This document shows positions 44,028 through 52,965 of a DNA stretch of 64,000 nt, piece by piece. The notes beneath the pieces were generated by a model. It searched no databases, had not been told where the DNA came from, and saw only the letters and a list, made by a program, of their open reading frames with translations. The translations under genes were made by a program, and so were the position numbers. Position 1 is the stretch's first letter. Every line of letters starts with the position of its first letter. Source of the stretch: Marixanthomonas spongiae (GTDB lineage: Bacteria > Bacteroidota > Bacteroidia > Flavobacteriales > Flavobacteriaceae); the NCBI RefSeq assembly GCF_003095375.1, contig NZ_QEHR01000001.1:310001-374000 (forward strand), in the 5' to 3' direction.

Positions 44028-44720
44028 TTACAATAGTTTTTTAATGTCTTCAATTAACATATGTATGTTTTTCTCATCCAACCCATCGTAATAGATTAGC
44101 GGGTTTCCGTTTTCGTCGATTCGCGAACGCACGTTACCATTTTTATCCACCAGTGCAAACATTCCCGAATGCTCAAAACCACCTTCGGCTTCAGGGTTTT
44201 CGGCGGCATACAGTTTAAAACCTTCGTTGGAAAGCTTTAAAATGTCTTTTTTATCGCCCGTTAAAAAATTCCAATGGGGATGGTCAACGCCATACTTTTC
44301 GGCGTATTCTTTCAATACCTTAGGCGTGTCGTGTTCGGGATCTATGGAAAAGGAAGCAATCCCGAAATCTTCTTCATTTTTAAAAGCCTCTTCTACCTTT
44401 ACCATATTGGCATTCATAATGGGGCAGATGCTGGGGCAAGTGGAAAAGAAAAACTCCACCACATAAACTTTTCCTCTGTAATAATCATTTGAAATGGTAT
44501 CGCCTTCCTGATTGACAAACGTAAACTCAGGAATTTTATTGATGGTAACCATTTTAGAGCCTTCAGCAGTTTCAGTAGTGCCTGAAATAGGCCTCTTGGT
44601 GCTCAGGCGATCGTTTTTCACTACTTCGCCATGACTTAACCGGTCGATAATTTTTGGCACGGCCCATATCCCAAAAATGAGTATAATGGCGGTAATCCCT
44701 ATGTATGAATATTTTTTCAA
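44028..44720 (-). CDS. SCO1/SenC-family copper chaperone
   Basis: The 230-residue protein has a membrane anchor (IGITAIILIFGIWAV) and a thioredoxin-like periplasmic domain. The copper ligands are present as CPSIC (Cys95, Cys99) and His184 in FEHSGMF, so it is a functional type of SCO that delivers copper to CuA of cytochrome c oxidase. It lies between the Cys-free relative and DUF420 in the same direction. Confidence 0.94.
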   Translation of the reverse strand: MKKYSYIGITAIILIFGIWAVPKIIDRLSHGEVVKNDRLSTKRPISGTTETAEGSKMVTINKIPEFTFVNQEGDTISNDYYRGKVYVVEFFFSTCPSICPIMNANMVKVEEAFKNEEDFGIASFSIDPEHDTPKVLKEYAEKYGVDHPHWNFLTGDKKDILKLSNEGFKLYAAENPEAEGGFEHSGMFALVDKNGNVRSRIDENGNPLIYYDGLDEKNIHMLIEDIKKLL

Positions 44721-44750
44721 AACAATTGTTCTTTATGTTTCAGCTTTAGT

Positions 44751-45410
44751 TTAAATTTCGCGTTTGGCGTTGTTCTTCTTTAAGGCCAAGCGGTATTCTG
44801 CCAACACTACTTTAATGTCGTCGCTCATTTTGTTATTGATCTCAGCAATCTCCCGGGAATCATACCCGTAGAGCACCCCAACATCTTCATCATCTTTTCT
44901 GCCCCGCAAGTTTTGGTCTTTATCGATGATAAACACATACGGGGTGGCCAAATTTTCATCTAAACTGAAATTGCTCTCTAATGAAGAAAATACGTTTTTT
45001 ATTTCTTCGGAAGGGCCAAAAGCAAATTTCCATTGGTCCGTGGCTGCAATTTCAGCTAATCGTTGTTTCAGCTCTTGCGAAGTTTGTTCTGCTTCTTCAG
45101 GTAACAGAAAAACAATTTGGAAATCTTTGAACTCATGGTTCTTTTTGTAGATTTTGTGGGCCAAGTTATAAGCGCCCACTTTCTGTTGCAAAGGATTTTT
45201 TCCGAAGAACCCCAAAACGGTAATGTTATCCTTAAGTTGCACGGGGCTGCCGTCTTGCAATGTAAATTTTTCGAGACCGTGCACCGACGGCGTTAAGGTG
45301 GGCAATTTTGCAAAGTTATTGACGCCCGAAGCAAAAAAAACGTACGCCGTAATGGGCAGGGCGAACAAAATAAAGATTACAATATATTTTTTGAACGGCT
45401 GTGGCTTCAT
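44751..45410 (-). CDS. SCO-like protein without cysteines
   Basis: A 219-residue protein with an N-terminal anchor (about residues 9-28, YIVIFILFALPITAYVFF) and a soluble part that follows the SCO/thioredoxin layout (FTLQDGSPVQLKDNITVLGFFG, then FIIDKDQNLRGRKDDED). Where SCO has CPxxxC this has GKNPLQQ, and the whole protein contains no Cys. It therefore cannot bind copper the SCO way. It is next to the true SCO gene, and a terminator lies upstream of it, so it may start a second transcription unit. Confidence 0.75.
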   Translation of the reverse strand: MKPQPFKKYIVIFILFALPITAYVFFASGVNNFAKLPTLTPSVHGLEKFTLQDGSPVQLKDNITVLGFFGKNPLQQKVGAYNLAHKIYKKNHEFKDFQIVFLLPEEAEQTSQELKQRLAEIAATDQWKFAFGPSEEIKNVFSSLESNFSLDENLATPYVFIIDKDQNLRGRKDDEDVGVLYGYDSREIAEINNKMSDDIKVVLAEYRLALKKNNAKREI

Positions 45411-45490
45411 TCCCTCGGTTTTTTTGGAACTGCAAAATTACAGGCTAAAAGCTCTATGGGCAACCTTTTAAAGTTAATTTTTAATTCTAT

Positions 45491-45527
45491 AAAAACAAAA
45501 AGCCCAGCATATCGCCAGGCTCTTTTT
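45491..45527 (-). terminator. terminator after the cytochrome oxidase subunit genes
   Basis: On the reverse strand AGCCTGGC and GCTGGGCT form an 8-bp stem (with two G-U pairs) around GATAT, preceded by A5 and followed by TTTTTGTTTTT. It separates ctaB-cox3-cox3-cox4 from the SCO-like group. Confidence 0.8.
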
Positions 45528-45548
45528 AACTTGTGGGACACATCCAGT

Positions 45549-45935
45549 TTAAAAGTCGAATTTAATGTACCCGTTGTTATATACTTCGTAAATATAATCA
45601 CCTTCTATCAATAAAATCAGCACAAGATAGGCTATAAGGAACACTGCTGTCCATACCACGGCCCGGCGCAATCCCGGTAATTCGTCGCGCATGTGCATAA
45701 AGTCCCACGTAATATAATAGGCTTTGACTATGGTTAGCAAGATGAACACCCAGTTAAGCAGCCGCATGGCCAAAAAGGTGTTGTCAGTTAAAAACTCGGG
45801 CCTAATGATTCCTAAAACAACTTCAATAATGGTTATTATGGAAAGCACTATAAAAACGCCCCATATTTTACTTTGGTTGCTTTTAAAGGTCCATGCGCCT
45901 CTAAATATTGCCAGTTTATGATTGTCGTGTGCCAT
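45549..45935 (-). CDS. cytochrome c oxidase subunit IV-type protein
   Basis: The 128-residue protein has three hydrophobic helices and the pattern WGVFIVLSIITIIEVVLGI then VKAYYITWDFMHMRDE, which matches prokaryotic subunit IV (CoxD/CyoD type). It has an acidic and Lys-containing end near KFDF. It lies after the subunit III genes and before the terminator. Confidence 0.85.
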   Translation of the reverse strand: MAHDNHKLAIFRGAWTFKSNQSKIWGVFIVLSIITIIEVVLGIIRPEFLTDNTFLAMRLLNWVFILLTIVKAYYITWDFMHMRDELPGLRRAVVWTAVFLIAYLVLILLIEGDYIYEVYNNGYIKFDF

Positions 45936-45954
45936 TTTTTATTTTTTTAACGCT

Positions 45955-46935
45955 TTAAACAAGGTAAAAGAATGTAAATACAAATACCCATACCAAATCT
46001 ACAAAGTGCCAGTACAGCCCTACTTTTTCAACCATTTCGTAGCTTCCCCTTCGTTCGTAGGTTCCTAAAATAACATTGAAGAAAATAATGATATTTATTA
46101 GTATTCCAGTAAAAACGTGAAAACCGTGAAAGCCTGTGATAAAGAAGAAAAAATCTGCAAATAACGGCGGGCCATATTCGTTGTGTCGTAAATTGGCCCC
46201 TTCGACCACCATAAGGCCTTCGTTTGTAAGTTTATCGATAGACTCTTCCCGGGAAAGTACCGTAGGCACTCCATGTTCGTTTAAATATCCTGTTCTAACC
46301 AAAAGGTTTTCGTTGGCCATGAAACCGGTTTTTACCTCTTCGAAAGTATAAGTGGGTGCGCTAGTGCCCGTTTCAAACCAAATACCCTCACTCTCACTTT
46401 GACTTTGAATGGCACCAGGAAGTTTGGTTGCAAAGTCTGCCAAGGCAACACGTTCGCCTTCGGTATTTAAAAACTGCAATATATTACCACCTTTAGTCTC
46501 TACAGCACCATAATCGCCTTTAATGAAGGTTTTCCATTCCCAAGCTTGAGAACCTATAAAAATTATCCCTCCTAAAATTGTAAGGAACATATACAGCGTT
46601 ACTTTGCCTTTTTGCATTTTATGGCCAGCATCTACCGCCAACACCATGGTTACGGAAGAAAAAATCAAGACAAAGGTCATAAATGCCACATAATACATAG
46701 GTGCTTCTACCCCGTGTAAAAACGGGAAATGGGTGAACACCTCATCGGCAATGGGCCATGAGTCTATAAATTTGAATCTTGAGAATCCATAAGCGGCAAG
46801 AAATCCTGAAAAGGTAAGCGAATCAGAGACAATAAAGAACCACATCATCATTTTGCCATAACTGGCTTTCAAAGGCCGGTGACCTCCACCCCAAGTTTTT
46901 CCTTCGGTACCTGTTTCAACAACGGTAGCTTCCAT
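45955..46935 (-). CDS. cytochrome c oxidase subunit III, long form
   Basis: The 326-residue protein has seven transmembrane helices, with the subunit III signatures FFFITGFHGFHVFTGILINI and VGLYWHFVDLVWVFVFTFFY at the end. A soluble insertion of about 110 residues sits between helices (around residues 135-245: GDYGAVETKGGNILQFLN, then TYTFEEVKTGF), longer than in typical subunit III. The second, shorter subunit III gene lies upstream. Subunits I and II are not in this window. Confidence 0.92.
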   Translation of the reverse strand: MEATVVETGTEGKTWGGGHRPLKASYGKMMMWFFIVSDSLTFSGFLAAYGFSRFKFIDSWPIADEVFTHFPFLHGVEAPMYYVAFMTFVLIFSSVTMVLAVDAGHKMQKGKVTLYMFLTILGGIIFIGSQAWEWKTFIKGDYGAVETKGGNILQFLNTEGERVALADFATKLPGAIQSQSESEGIWFETGTSAPTYTFEEVKTGFMANENLLVRTGYLNEHGVPTVLSREESIDKLTNEGLMVVEGANLRHNEYGPPLFADFFFFITGFHGFHVFTGILINIIIFFNVILGTYERRGSYEMVEKVGLYWHFVDLVWVFVFTFFYLV

Positions 46936-46981
46936 ACAAAGAATTTGGTTTAAAAATAGACTTCAAAAATACGATTAATTT

Positions 46982-47563
46982 TTATCTAACGAAATAGAAA
47001 AACAAAAACAGGTAAATCCACAGGATATCCACGAAATGCCAAAAAGTAGCAGCCAGTTCTATTCCAAGGGTTTTGCCGTTTGTATATTTTAGTTTATAAT
47101 GATTATAAATTACAACGATAAGCGAAATCAAGGCCGCACTAACGTGGGTTAAGTGCAATAATACCACCAAATAAATGAACGATGTGGTGATGGTACTTTC
47201 ACTACCGGTAAAATAATACCCGTTTGCTATGATCTGTGAAAAGCCCCTAAACTGAAAGAAAACAAAAGCACCGCCCAACAAAAGGGTTGCTAACAATAAA
47301 ACCATTCCTTTTTTGTTTTCTTCTTTAGCAATGGCCTTTTTTGCCAAATGAATGGTTGCGCTACTTACCAAAATTACCGCTAAGCTCAAATAAAATGCTT
47401 GGGGTATTTGAAAATCGGTCAACCAGTCCGGTCGTTCCTTACTTACCACATACGCACTGGTCAATCCGGCAAAACTCATGGAAAGGCTTATAATACCAAA
47501 CCAAAGCATCATTTTTTTGGCTCGCCTTATTTTATGTTCTTCTGTTCCTCTTGTGTAATCCAT
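46982..47563 (-). CDS. cytochrome c oxidase subunit III, short form
   Basis: The 193-residue protein has five helices and the subunit III-like segments RAKKMMLWFGIISLSMSFAGL, LLHLTHVSAALISLIVVIYN and ELAATFWHFVDILWIYLFLF. It is a second copy of the subunit III fold without the large insertion of its neighbour. It is adjacent to ctaB (one-base overlap) and upstream of the long form, so both are made together. Confidence 0.9.
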   Translation of the reverse strand: MDYTRGTEEHKIRRAKKMMLWFGIISLSMSFAGLTSAYVVSKERPDWLTDFQIPQAFYLSLAVILVSSATIHLAKKAIAKEENKKGMVLLLATLLLGGAFVFFQFRGFSQIIANGYYFTGSESTITTSFIYLVVLLHLTHVSAALISLIVVIYNHYKLKYTNGKTLGIELAATFWHFVDILWIYLFLFFYFVR

Positions 47564-48462
47564 TATCGTATAAATTTATCGAGCACATACACCACTTGCA
47601 GCAGTGTAATGTAACTAACGCTCGCCAACATCAATTGCTTGGCGGCTTTATTTGTTTTTTCCTTGAACAACCGAACGGCGCAATATAGCAACCCAATGCC
47701 CAATAGCCCTATTATAACAGCGCTTACAGGGGTTATGTACAGTTTTCCGGTGACACCAAAAACTGGAATTAACGATGCCAACACCGTCCATATGGTGTAT
47801 AATACCACTTGTATGGCCGTCCCTTTGTCCCTTTTCCCTGTGGGCAACATAAAGAACCCCCCTTTTTGATAGTCTTCATACAAAAACCACCCAATGGCCC
47901 AAAAATGGGGAAACTGCCAAAAAAACTGAATCATGAATAAGGTGCCCGGCTCGATACCAAAATTATTGGTGGCTGCCACCCAGCCCAACATATAAGGGAT
48001 GGCTCCTGGAAAAGCACCAACAAATACCGATAGCGGTGTTTTGGTTTTAAGAGGCGTGTACAAGCTAACGTACATAAAAATGGAGATAGCCCCAAACATA
48101 GCCGTGATTGGGTTGATGCTGTACAAAACCACCAAGCCAATAATCGTCAAGACAATCCCTAATGCAAAAGAGGTGCCCACTTGCATACGGCCAGCTGGGA
48201 TAGGACGGTCTTTAGTCCGCTCCATCAACGCATCGCGGTCGCGTTCAATAATTTGGTTGAAAACATTGGAGGCTCCAACCATGCAGTATCCACCCACGCA
48301 CAACAACAGCAATATATAGTAATCTACGGTTTCGGCACCCAACAAATAGCCTGCAACGGATGAAAACACCACGCTCACCGACAACCGAAACTTGGTAATC
48401 TCGGTAAAATTCCTGACAAGGGTTTGCGGAACAGATTGGGTTTGTGTTTGCGTTATGGACAA
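47563..48462 (-). CDS. ctaB: protoheme IX farnesyltransferase
   Basis: CtaB (CyoE) farnesylates heme b to make heme o for oxidases. The polyprenyl-diphosphate-binding motif is NQIIERDRDALMERTKDRP near residue 70, and the protein has nine or so helices. The open frame continues to 48486, but the only promoter-like sequence overlaps that end. I therefore place the start at the TTG at 48462 (MSITQTQTQSVPQ), giving 299 residues. It heads the cox operon and overlaps the next gene by one base. Confidence 0.88.
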   Translation of the reverse strand: MSITQTQTQSVPQTLVRNFTEITKFRLSVSVVFSSVAGYLLGAETVDYYILLLLCVGGYCMVGASNVFNQIIERDRDALMERTKDRPIPAGRMQVGTSFALGIVLTIIGLVVLYSINPITAMFGAISIFMYVSLYTPLKTKTPLSVFVGAFPGAIPYMLGWVAATNNFGIEPGTLFMIQFFWQFPHFWAIGWFLYEDYQKGGFFMLPTGKRDKGTAIQVVLYTIWTVLASLIPVFGVTGKLYITPVSAVIIGLLGIGLLYCAVRLFKEKTNKAAKQLMLASVSYITLLQVVYVLDKFIR

Positions 48463-48483
48463 GCTCGTTTTTTTTTTGCGGTG

Positions 48484-48514
48484 CAAAGATACAGCAACTA
48501 CACATCTTCCACAA
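48484..48514 (-). promoter_or_regulatory. promoter of the ctaB-cox3-cox3-cox4 operon
   Basis: On the reverse strand TTG (48512-48514) is followed after 20 bases by TATCTTTG (48484-48491), an exact match. The predicted start is near 48477, so translation from the codon at 48486 would begin upstream of the transcript. Confidence 0.6.
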
Positions 48515-48585
48515 TTTATTCTATCTTTTCTTAGTGCTTATTTATTCTTTTTTGTTATTTTAATACCCAAATAAAAATACAACCC

Positions 48586-49557
48586 ATGAACATTAAAAAC
48601 ACCATTCTCCCATTGCTATTATTGTGCACTGGCATCCTTTTTTCACAAACCGATTCAGGCGAAACAGTAAACCTCAAGGTCATTAAGGCCAATGACGATG
48701 TGTACATGCTGCAAGGCAAAGGGGGAAATATTGGTTTAAGCTTCGGAAAAGAATCCATTTTAATGATAGACGACCAATATGCCGACCTTTCTGAAGACAT
48801 CCTTAAAGCCATTAGAAAAATAAGCGACAAACCCATTAAGATGCTTGTCAACACTCACTTTCACGGAGACCATACCGGTGGCAACATGGCATTTAACAAA
48901 GAGGGGGCTGTTATTTTCTCGCACGAGAACACCCGGAAACGGCTGGCTACCAAAGTAAACAGCGATCAAAAACAAATAGACCAAAGCGCCTTGCCGGCTG
49001 TTACCTTTACCGACAACCTGCAATTTCACCACAACAACGAAACCATACAAGCATTCCATATAGAAAGCGCCCACACCGATGGCGACGTGGCCCTGTATTT
49101 CCCTAAAAGCAACGTGATTCATACAGGCGATGTGTTTTTTAACGGCGCGTATCCTTATATAGATACCGAAAACGGTGGCTCTATAAATGGATATTTAAGG
49201 GGATTGCAAAAAATAAAGATGATGATAAACGAAGACACCAAAATCATCCCCGGACACGGAAACATTGGCACCATTGACGATCTCATCTTTACCATCAATA
49301 TGCTCACCGACCTCCATAAACAAGTAAAGTATCACTATGCCAAAGGAAAATCGCTTCAAGAAGTCAAGGCGATGAAAGACATCACTTCAAGATACGATAA
49401 AAAAGGCTATGGCGAAGGTTTCATTTCTTCTGAAAAAATAATTACCACTATTTACAACGACTTAAAAAAAGCCAGCGGTTCTGTGGACAATCGAAGCATG
49501 GAAGAACGGCTTAAAGATAAGTACAAAGAACAACAGAAAGAAAAAAAAGACAATTGA
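48586..49557 (+). CDS. secreted metallo-beta-lactamase-fold hydrolase
   Basis: The protein has a signal peptide (MNIKNTILPLLLLCTGILFSQ) and the metal motif HFHGDH (H91, H93, D95, H96), with a further His in HTDGDVALYF and HTGDVFFNG plus PGHG. It is 323 residues, close to the usual size for secreted MBL-fold hydrolases. Family members range from beta-lactamases to glyoxalases and quorum-sensing lactonases, and I cannot tell which one this is. The gene stands alone. Confidence 0.85.
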   Translation: MNIKNTILPLLLLCTGILFSQTDSGETVNLKVIKANDDVYMLQGKGGNIGLSFGKESILMIDDQYADLSEDILKAIRKISDKPIKMLVNTHFHGDHTGGNMAFNKEGAVIFSHENTRKRLATKVNSDQKQIDQSALPAVTFTDNLQFHHNNETIQAFHIESAHTDGDVALYFPKSNVIHTGDVFFNGAYPYIDTENGGSINGYLRGLQKIKMMINEDTKIIPGHGNIGTIDDLIFTINMLTDLHKQVKYHYAKGKSLQEVKAMKDITSRYDKKGYGEGFISSEKIITTIYNDLKKASGSVDNRSMEERLKDKYKEQQKEKKDN

Positions 49558-49571
49558 TTTTTTCCTGATTT

Positions 49572-51662
49572 TTAAAAATCGTAATACCAATTGAAGAGAT
49601 CGGTACGCAAGCCAAAATTCAACCACGTGGTGTTGTTTTCAAAAACGGTGGGGGTATCGATTTCCGGTTTAAAATCCCGAACAATCAAACTCGCGTAGAT
49701 TTTCAGGTTGGTGGCTGGGTTTATTAAATAACCGGCTTGCAATTCGCCGTGAAAAAAATCAGTGGTATTACCCTGTGCCAAATCATTGCCGTTGTCTGAT
49801 ACGCGATTGTCTTCGGTTCCGTAGATATTTCCGCCGTAAAAAAGATTATCCTCATCGGTATTGAACTCAAATCCACGTTTGGCAAATATCATCTTTAAAT
49901 CACCAAAAATGCGGCCTCTTTGGTAACGGGCTATGGTTATAAATTCAGAAAAATTAGCCCCTAAAGTGTGTGCCATCGATTGGTAGTTGTGGCCGTAATT
50001 CAAAATAATGGAATTGTGCGAATAGGTATAAGGCCGCACGCGGTTGTACTCCGCTTGCAGGTACAAACCATCCAACCCAAAGGCATCGTAATATTTGGCT
50101 CCTAATTGGTAGCCAATTTTATTTTTGTAACTGCCTTCGCCCCCAAAAATATCACGGGAAGAAAACTCGTCTATGATCAATTGCCCATAGGCGTTGATAC
50201 GATCGGTAAACTTATATTTTGAAGTAAGCCCAATCAAGGCATTACCGCCCCGCGGACCCGTGGAAAACTCGATGGCCCTGTAAAAAATAACCGGGTTTAT
50301 GTAATTGAAATCAAAGCCACGGTCGTTATCGTTTTCCCAAACAACAGATTCAAACAAGCCAATATTCAGGCGTTTTGTTACATTATAACTTAGGTAATGA
50401 TTGGCAAAAAACTTGGTCCGAAACGACCCACCATCCTGCACTTCTGGCCGTATATCGCGCAGCGACATCCAAGTATTGGTGTATTTAAGTTTCCAAAACG
50501 TGGTGTTTATTTTAAAAAAAGGGTACGGGCTTGCATTGTCGCTTAGCAACAACGAACGGTAGCCATCGCCATAAAAGTTTTTTCCATGCCCCAATTGAAA
50601 ATTAAAGTATTTTGAAGGCGAATACGAAATATGCCCAGTGGCGATGGGGTAATCGTAGGAGTCGCTCTTGAATCCTTTGGCAATGCCACGCCCTGGGATT
50701 AAAGCTGGATTTCCGCCAGCTGGTCTTCGCGCTTCCCCAAAACGGTTAAAATAGTCGGCAAAGCGGCCTTGGCTTTCATAGATAACGGCGAAAAAATTAA
50801 AATTTTTGCCCAACCCACCTTGCGTATAGACCAAACGGGTATTGTTATAGGTGTCGATGTCTGTACCAAAATCCTTGCCTGCCTGCAAATCGACCCCAGC
50901 ATCTAGGGTAATCCAGTAATCTTCGCCTTTTAGGGCTACCAAATGCTCGTTCCAGAGCTTCCGGCCAAACCAAGACGATTTGTCCTTGAGCAGTTTTTGG
51001 TTTTCTGCCTCAAAATCATAGTATTTGTTTACTTCAGCGTATACAAAGGGTTTCTGTGCGGTATGGTTGTTTTGCCCCACCCGGTTTAATGCGGGATCGA
51101 ACAAACTGTAGCTGTGGTGCGAAAATGGGATGTTTATCTGGCTGGTATATTTCTCGTTTTCGTAGGGTAGGTTTTTAATTTCGTCGTATTCCCTTTTTAG
51201 AGTTTCCACTTTTTTTGTTTCCGAAACAGCTGTTTCATCTTTCATCTTAGTTGGCACCGCTTCTATAGGAATAGGAATCGCCATGGTAAACTGTACGTAA
51301 GCGGGATTACTGTTGTAGGTAGCAGGTTGTATCTGCGGAAGGGATTCAAAAACACGTCGGGTCTCTTCTTTGAGGGCATTGTACATTGCATCTACATACA
51401 GTACTTTAAATTCACCCTTTTTGGTTACTTCAAAAAAGACCGACACCTTGCCTGTATAGTTTTCTTCGGCTACCACTTCAGGTACTTCAAAGCTTGAAAA
51501 CACCTTAGCGCGCAACGTTAGCTCAAAGCATTCTTGAAGGCTATCAAGGGTTTGGGTTTCACATTCAGGGAATACAGGATATTTTTGAAACGTACCGCTT
51601 ACTTTTTGGGCTGCTGCCGAAAAACAAGCCAATACAAGGAAGATTATAAGAAGTCGCTTCAT
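49572..51662 (-). CDS. remB: RemB-type outer membrane protein (gliding/Wzi-like barrel)
   Basis: The 696-residue protein has a signal peptide (MKRLLIIFLVLACFSAAA). Its first part (about residues 20-135) resembles the C-terminal domain of energy transducer TonB, with PVFPECE and KVSVFFEVTKKGEFKV. The rest is a Wzi-like beta-barrel with aromatic-rich strands (YWITLDAGVDLQAGKDFG) that ends in Phe (LFNWYYDF). RemB is known from Flavobacterium gliding studies and occurs near sprA there. The neighbours here (tonB, vanZ, gcvH, sprA) are the same, which is the main support. Confidence 0.78.
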   Translation of the reverse strand: MKRLLIIFLVLACFSAAAQKVSGTFQKYPVFPECETQTLDSLQECFELTLRAKVFSSFEVPEVVAEENYTGKVSVFFEVTKKGEFKVLYVDAMYNALKEETRRVFESLPQIQPATYNSNPAYVQFTMAIPIPIEAVPTKMKDETAVSETKKVETLKREYDEIKNLPYENEKYTSQINIPFSHHSYSLFDPALNRVGQNNHTAQKPFVYAEVNKYYDFEAENQKLLKDKSSWFGRKLWNEHLVALKGEDYWITLDAGVDLQAGKDFGTDIDTYNNTRLVYTQGGLGKNFNFFAVIYESQGRFADYFNRFGEARRPAGGNPALIPGRGIAKGFKSDSYDYPIATGHISYSPSKYFNFQLGHGKNFYGDGYRSLLLSDNASPYPFFKINTTFWKLKYTNTWMSLRDIRPEVQDGGSFRTKFFANHYLSYNVTKRLNIGLFESVVWENDNDRGFDFNYINPVIFYRAIEFSTGPRGGNALIGLTSKYKFTDRINAYGQLIIDEFSSRDIFGGEGSYKNKIGYQLGAKYYDAFGLDGLYLQAEYNRVRPYTYSHNSIILNYGHNYQSMAHTLGANFSEFITIARYQRGRIFGDLKMIFAKRGFEFNTDEDNLFYGGNIYGTEDNRVSDNGNDLAQGNTTDFFHGELQAGYLINPATNLKIYASLIVRDFKPEIDTPTVFENNTTWLNFGLRTDLFNWYYDF

Positions 51663-51715
51663 TGCAGGATAGAAATTTTGCCGAAAGATACGGTTTTTTC
51701 GTTTTCTGTAAGGAT

Positions 51716-51750
51716 AAAAAAAGACCGTTTCAAAAACTTGAAACGGCCTT
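51716..51750 (-). terminator. terminator of tonB
   Basis: On the reverse strand GGCCGTTTCA and TGAAACGGTC form a stem (one G-U pair), followed by seven T. It lies about 25 bases after the tonB stop and before remB. Confidence 0.85.
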
Positions 51751-51773
51751 GTAATACTTGTTTATAGAAATCT

Positions 51774-52499
51774 TTAGTTCTGTACTTGAAACAAAATTGG
51801 TAGGGAGTACAATACCCCAACGGCTTTCCCCCTTTGTTTTCCTGGAGTCATTTTGGGTAGTGATTTTACTACCTCAACAGCTTCCCGTTCCAATCTTGGG
51901 TGCGGGGCACGGGCCCTAACATCGACCACATTACCGCTTTTATTGATCTTAAACTGAACAAAGATTCGTTGTTTTCCGTCCAATCCTAAATCATTGGCAA
52001 GCTCAGTGTCGAATTTTTTCTGTACGAATCTCTGTACTTTTTCCGACATACATTTCTTTTTGGCAGCGTTTCCACTTTCATTTTCACAACCTGGATAAAC
52101 TGGCACGTTTTCAATTACCGCAAAAGGCACATCGGCGATTTCTTCTTCTACTTCCTCTTCTACAATCTCTTCAACCTCGACGATTTCTTCTTCTTGGCTT
52201 GCTTCGGTAGATTCTATTATGGTTTCTTCCACTTCTTCTTCGTCTTCAACAACCTCAATTACTTCGGGCGCTGGTGGTGGTGGCGGCGGCGGCGGTGGTG
52301 GCGTTAGCTGTTGCGTGATCGGTACTTCTTCTTCCAGATCATCGCCAACATCGACCATCCCGGTATCCACATCGGATTTATCATACGTTTTCCATTCAAT
52401 GGCCTGCCAAGCCAATAGCAGCATGACAATCATTCCTATTTGAAAGAACAGCGTGCTCCTTCGGTTTAAATTGGCTTTTGGATTTTTCTTCGGTTCCAT
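51774..52499 (-). CDS. tonB: energy transducer TonB
   Basis: The 241-residue protein has a short N-terminal cytoplasmic part, one transmembrane helix (residues 16-33), a periplasmic Pro-run (about 11 Pro near residues 68-79) and a long acidic Glu/Val-rich spacer. The TonB C-terminal domain begins near VPVYPGCE, with FVQFKINKSGNVVDV and LEREAVEVVKSLPKMTPG. TonB links the proton-motive force to outer membrane transporters. It shares its C-terminal domain type with RemB next door. Confidence 0.9.
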   Translation of the reverse strand: MEPKKNPKANLNRRSTLFFQIGMIVMLLLAWQAIEWKTYDKSDVDTGMVDVGDDLEEEVPITQQLTPPPPPPPPPPAPEVIEVVEDEEEVEETIIESTEASQEEEIVEVEEIVEEEVEEEIADVPFAVIENVPVYPGCENESGNAAKKKCMSEKVQRFVQKKFDTELANDLGLDGKQRIFVQFKINKSGNVVDVRARAPHPRLEREAVEVVKSLPKMTPGKQRGKAVGVLYSLPILFQVQN

Positions 52500-52563
52500 A
52501 ATAGACGATTTTGTAGTTGCTAAAATATAGAAATTATAGTTGAATTGAAAACTAAAATTCCAT

Positions 52564-52965
52564 TTAGTTTAAAATTTTGTTCTTTACCTTATTAAAGAGG
52601 CCAACACCCACGAGCAATCCCAAGATGTTTGCCACGACATCGAGCAAATCTGCTTGGCGATAGGTGGTGAACATATACTGTAAAGTCTCAATTATTATGC
52701 CATAAAGCAGGCAAAGTCCAAAAACTGCGTAAATGGTGGTTACTGCCATCATTTTATTTTCCTTGGCATAAAAAAACAACAACCAACATATAATTAAAAT
52801 GCAATTAATTACAAAGTGAGCCAGTTTATCATATGGGATTCCATCTTGCTTGGGCAAAATTCCCTGCGAAGGTATCAGCAACAAGATAGTGATACAAACG
52901 GTAAAAAATATGGCAATGGCGCCCAAGGTTTTAGGCTCCGATAATTTCTTTATAAGCTGCTGCAT
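52564..52965 (-). CDS. VanZ-family membrane protein
   Basis: The 133-residue protein has four hydrophobic segments and the VanZ-like pattern [19 protein letters not shown], then [12 protein letters not shown] and [17 protein letters not shown]. VanZ proteins are associated with teicoplanin resistance in enterococci but are common chromosomal proteins elsewhere. Its start overlaps the 3' end of gcvH by 35 bases, and no later ATG would leave a complete protein. Confidence 0.85.
   Translation of the reverse strand: MQQLIKKLSEPKTLGAIAIFFTVCITILLLIPSQGILPKQDGIPYDKLAHFVINCILIICWLLFFYAKENKMMAVTTIYAVFGLCLLYGIIIETLQYMFTTYRQADLLDVVANILGLLVGVGLFNKVKNKILN

Noticed and set aside
52261-52312. GGT/GGC microsatellite-like run
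   Set aside because: It encodes the proline-rich periplasmic segment of TonB, which is normal for the family.
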